64,000 nucleotides of DNA, taken from positions 163,254,912-163,318,911 of the forward strand of contig CM036617.1 of the NCBI GenBank assembly GCA_020746105.1. Direction: 5' to 3'. The notes under the pieces were generated by a model. The model saw only the letters and a list, made by a program, of their open reading frames with translations. It made no database searches and had not been told where the DNA came from. Shown piece after piece: positions 59,601 through 64,000 of the stretch. Made by a program: the position numbers and the translations under genes. Position 1 is the first letter of the stretch. Each line of letters begins with the position of its first letter. Source of the DNA: Trogon surrucura. Taxonomy: Eukaryota > Chordata > Aves > Trogoniformes > Trogonidae.

Positions 59601-62600
59601 CTTGTGGAGCCTTATTAAAGAGTGGACTAGAGCTCTTCTCAGATACTCTTTATGAGATGCTGCCATCTGGGAGAAATCCAGATTGGCAATTATCGGAGAG
59701 AGCAATTCCAGCTGGCCACAACACTGCCAAAGCAGAAATTATCCCTTACACAATGGCACTGACTCAGACTGCTTGTGACTTTTGTCAAGTTTGGGGCAGT
59801 TACACAAGGTCTGTCATTAGTCATAACAGTATTTATTTGTGTTACGGAGCCCTGCCCACCAGGACAGACCAAGACCCCATTATACCAGACAACATGCAAA
59901 TGCACAACAAATAGGAAGTCTCAATGTATGCAAAGACCAGGGCAGAGTCTTAATAATTGGCTACTTCTGCCATACCCACCCTGCGCCTCACAGCATCTGT
60001 CCTATCCTATGATGGCTATCTTCCTGTTTCCTACCTGCAACCTAAAGTGAGAAGAAGCTGCTGTATGTAAAATTAAGCCACCACTTTCCTGATGAATGTC
60101 TGAGAGCTGACTATTTCTGTAGAAACCTTGCAATTGCTACATAGTGGTAGTAGCAACATCTAGTATAATTTAGTAGTGCTCTTCCTTCAGCTGGATTTAC
60201 TGAAAAAAAGAAAGCAGATTTAGCGGTTACACAACGTTTCAAAAATGCTCATGGGCTGGGTAAATTCATTATTATTCTTGCAGTGGTTCCTAGCAGTCTT
60301 GTCAAGGTAGACAGAGCATCTTTGTGCCATGTTGGTGGTCCTGTGGTTGTGCAAGCCTCAAGCTCATGGTAGGTCAGACCTAACTCTGAACTGTCTGCTG
60401 TGACAGGCAGCAGAGCTACCTTGAATATATATGGCTGTGGTGAAATCTGAATCTGGGCGAAGGGGTGAGGCAGCCATTCTGGCGTTGCCAAGTCATGGCA
60501 AAGGCCTGCTGACTGCTCTTCCCTTCAGGGCCAGGTGTTGCTCCAACAGATGCCTGCTCTTCTGCCTGTGAGCCATGCCAGCACCTCCCATAGCTCTCAG
60601 GGGAAATAAATGGGTCATGTGCTGCTACCAGCAGGGTTTCTACCCATCTCTGAAATGCAAATTGATGAAACAGAAGACCTTTGGAACTTAAAGTTGAAAG
60701 CAGTGAAAAAGCATGAAGAAGACCGAAATTCTCATTAGTGGCCCATTCGTCCTGCTGTAGCCCACACACGTTATCTACCCATGATCTCCCAGAGCGGAAT
60801 ACCTCTGGGATAGGCTTTGGCAAAACAGTTCACAGTATCCTAAAACTTTGTTTCCTCCCTCCATAGTGTGATCATTGGAGATGGATGGTAAAGCCCTCCC
60901 AGATGATAACAGAACCCAGCTGATGCAGAGCACCCCAGCAGCAGTAGGACCTTTTGCTGTGCTAGACAGTGAGCAAATGCACAAGAAGTGAGTGCCCCTG
61001 GTGGAAGGGAGAGCCTTAGGGATGTTTTCTATCCCTTATTCTTGGGACTTCTCATGTCTTCTTCAAAGCATTTTCTCTTTTCTGACAAGAATTCTGCCAA
61101 AGAGGAACATGTTTGAAAGCATCTCATTAATTAATGAGCCTTGAATTTTGCTGATTTTCCATGAAACTTCAGACTCTGAATTGACTTTTGAAAATGAGCT
61201 TAGGCTCACTTAAACACTTTCTCAACTTTATCCAAATTGGGTACAAGAAAAGGGAGCATTTAATGACTGAGGTTTTTCAGAAGGAAACATTGTTCTGAAG
61301 CAAATTTTCACTGAAAGAGAAAACTGAAAAGATAAGTGATTCTGCATGAGAGGTGCTTGAGTAGCAAAGGTTTTCTTAGTAAAACAAGAACTGTCTGAAA
61401 GGCCCTTCTGCTCTCCCACTCATTTACATTAGAAAAAAAAATAAAAAATGAGAAGCTTTCTGTTTCTTAAAAGAACTCAGAAAATGAATGCATTCCAGAG
61501 TGAAATGTTGTTTTTCTCCCATGGACCTTTCTGCCGATCAGGAATTAAAGCAAAAGAGACACTGGAGGCCAAAACATAATCTTTCGTCTGTGCCCCTACC
61601 TAGTTTTGACCAGGTCTGTGTTCCCTATCTCTGTCTTTTCCCTCACCGATTAAAGGAGAATGTGAAAGAAGAACAGACAAAGAAGCCAGTTTGGTTTTGA
61701 CTTCAAGGCAGTAGGAAGAACAGCATTAGCAAGTGAGTGGGAAACTCATCTCTAAATTATCTCTGTCTTGTGTCAGCTACTATTCGTCTCTAGAAATGTC
61801 CTCTCCTCTTCTGTTCCCCTCCAGCTTTTCACAGTTAGTCCAGACACAGGAAAGACAGCATCTGCCATTTCTAGCCCTCCTAAACTTCAGCTGAGAGCTT
61901 CCTCTTTTTTCTGCTTAGCCAGATTCAAGAGGAAACCAAATGGCTCTGTTGAGCTGTGCCTATACTGCCATGTACTCACCGTTTTGCAGGTAAGCCCTGA
62001 TGTTCTCACTGTCTTCACCACCTGAATGTTGTTGTGCACTGCAGCAAATTCATACCTGCTTCACGGCTTTTACTCCATTACCTTGCACGTATCCATAAGT
62101 CTGCCACCAGTCTCCACAGATGTAGTTTCCAGAGCCTATTCCTTTTGAGCACTTTTAGGGAGATGGCTGAGGAGACAGGGGCTTTTGTATGCATGGCACA
62201 GTGACTCTTCTCTGTAACATATTGTGTCCCATCCCACAAAGCCATCAGATGTCACTTCATTCCATGACAACCATACAGAGTGACAAATGACTGCCAGAAC
62301 AAAGAGTCTTTTCCTGGCTTGTCCTTCTTCACATAAGTAAGCATTGGTGCCAGGAAATAGATTAGAAACTGCACTGTAAAGAGTAAGCCTAGATGACAGG
62401 AGTCTTTCTGAATTTCCATGCCACTGTGCTTATCCTGTCTTTGTCCCATACTAGATGTGGCACACTGTTTTGGTCCCTAGATAATGGAAACCTGGGTGAA
62501 TAGTGTAAAAAGCAACTTGTGGTATGCTCCAACAGATGCATGGGGCGCTCCAAGATGTCCATTGTGGGGCACAGCCACAGACTATCCAAGAAATAAATGA

Positions 62601-64000
62601 GTGATCAGCCAAAATTACTTTAACTTCAGAAGCGAGAAGTCAAAAGGAGAGCACTGTGTCAGCTTTTGCAGACACACCGGTTTTTGACAGCATGCCAGCA
62701 AGGCAGCAACCTCACAAAGGCCTGACGCATGATAACCAGTCCAACAGTTGTCTGCTGTGACAGGAAACATCAACATGGCCTGTGCCTCAACATGAAATCA
62801 GGCATTTTGGCAGAAGCTGCTCTGTAGTGGGATGCACTGGCTGCCTGTTTGCCGGGAAGGGCAGAGAGGGAGCAGCTGAGGATATCAAAAAAGGTCAGGC
62901 CAAGAGGTGGCAAAAGTCAGTCTTCAGGTTCCCCAAAACCAGCTAGAGTCATTTTACTTTCTGGAGCTTGAAAGGGATGGAAAAGAGAAGAAAAGAGAAG
63001 AGAACAAACAAAATGGTGTACAGGCACTGGGAAAATTAAGCAGACAGAGACGTCATTGGGTAAAGTCTCTCCCATGGACAGGAAATGTTTCTTTGGGATA
63101 GTTCTAAAGTTTCATTTTCTGCCTCTGCTCCAAAGGCCAGAGACAAGAAGCCTGACTATTTTAAATATAAGTTTGACGCATTATGAAAGAGTTTGTGTGA
63201 CATGATAGGCTGTTGCAGTCAGGAAATGGACACCCTGACCCAGGAGAGGCATTCCAGTGTTATGCTCCTGAGCTTGGACTCTGGCTGTCTGCAGCCTTCA
63301 CTTTCTTTCTCAGGAGGAGATGGGAGGAAAAAAAAAAAAAGTGCCTTTAGTTTCAATTTAAATGCAAGTAATTCTGAGGAAAACAGGACACTCTGGGAAG
63401 CAAATTCACAAGAACAAAAAATGTCAAAGGAAATGACTATGACAGACACCCCCTTTAACCACCTGACTATTTCTGGAGTCTGGGCTTTGACAACAGTCCA
63501 GCAGTAGTAGCTGGGCACCTATGGCCTGTGACTTGCTGGGTTGCCATGAAATCGCCAGCACATGCGAGGTATCATAAATGTCTGTGCCTCCAAATCAGCC
63601 GTGAGAACGATGTTGGCAGGAGGAGCCCATACTGCCATGTCATCTGATGCAAACCCAAAAAGAGGGAGGTATTGATCTTGTGTGTGAACCAAAGACACTT
63701 GAAACTAATACCTCAAAGACTTGCTCTTTTATGTCTGGCCAGAAAACCTGAGAAACTGAACAGTGGTTAAAGTGGAGACTTACCTATTGGAAGTACAGGT
63801 CTCATCCTTGGCTAGAAGTCTTGACTTCTTCCCGCAGCCTGGGGAACGCAGCTTCCCAGCTCCTGCCTCCTCACAGAAACAGCAAAGGCACATTCAGGGA
63901 AGGGAAGACTAAGAAACAGTAGCTACCAATAAAGCTGGGAGGGTTTCCCACTTGGAAGATTACAGTCTCTGGTGTTCTCCTGCTAGGAGATGGAGCAACA
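56690..64000. other. Unique non-coding DNA to the window end, about 7.3 kb
   Basis: No exon of a known gene recognised on either strand. MB (myoglobin), which often lies 3' of RASD2 in vertebrates, is not seen and would be beyond the window if synteny holds. Only short A-runs (for example near 58467 and 63330) stand out. Confidence 0.55.

Noticed and set aside
56690-64000. Possible MB (myoglobin) exons expected downstream of RASD2 by synteny
   Set aside because: No globin-like segment was seen in any frame on either strand.

Overview
This is a stretch of vertebrate nuclear DNA, and the repeats point to a bird. Eight CR1 LINE fragments carry the avian CR1 3' end, with short 8-bp terminal repeats such as ATTCTGTG or ATTCTATG. 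There is an endogenous-retrovirus LTR and there are no mammal-type SINEs. The order within birds cannot be fixed from sequence alone; a songbird or other neoavian is a reasonable guess.

The only protein gene I can support is RASD2 (Rhes), on the + strand at 49086-51412. It has two coding exons, 266 codons, a Ras-type GTPase core and a C-terminal CTIQ prenylation box. A splice acceptor at 49076/49077, 9 bp before the ATG, implies at least one upstream non-coding exon; a candidate ends at 45066. The 3' UTR probably runs to an ATTAAA signal at 53203. About 200 bp beyond that lies a pure C/T tract of about 935 bp (53416-54351), made first of TTCCC and then of CTCCC units. It is the most extreme sequence in the window.

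Layout: 1-13.2 kb is mostly unique non-coding DNA with two CR1 tails at 0.57-1.45 kb. 13.2-21.6 kb is a transposon cluster: a CR1 tail; a minus-strand solo LTR with a 5-bp target duplication (CAGGG) that is split by a 1.86-kb CR1 inserted just upstream of the LTR's TATA box; then a second, closely related 1.77-kb CR1 in the opposite orientation; then another CR1 tail. The two long CR1 copies share an in-frame TGA. 21.6-44.5 kb is unique non-coding DNA with CR1 tails at 33.75 and 39.28 kb, short tandem repeats and a few regulatory-looking blocks. 44.5-53.2 kb is the RASD2 locus. 53.4-64 kb holds the pyrimidine tract, an AT-rich low-complexity block, a GATTT microsatellite and unique DNA.

Nothing here is an operon or a prokaryotic system. 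Almost all short open frames are chance frames in non-coding DNA, CR1 remnants or products of the simple repeat. The most interesting signals are the C/T tract beside RASD2, the CR1-in-LTR nest, the shared CR1 nonsense codon and the large inverted CR1 pair.
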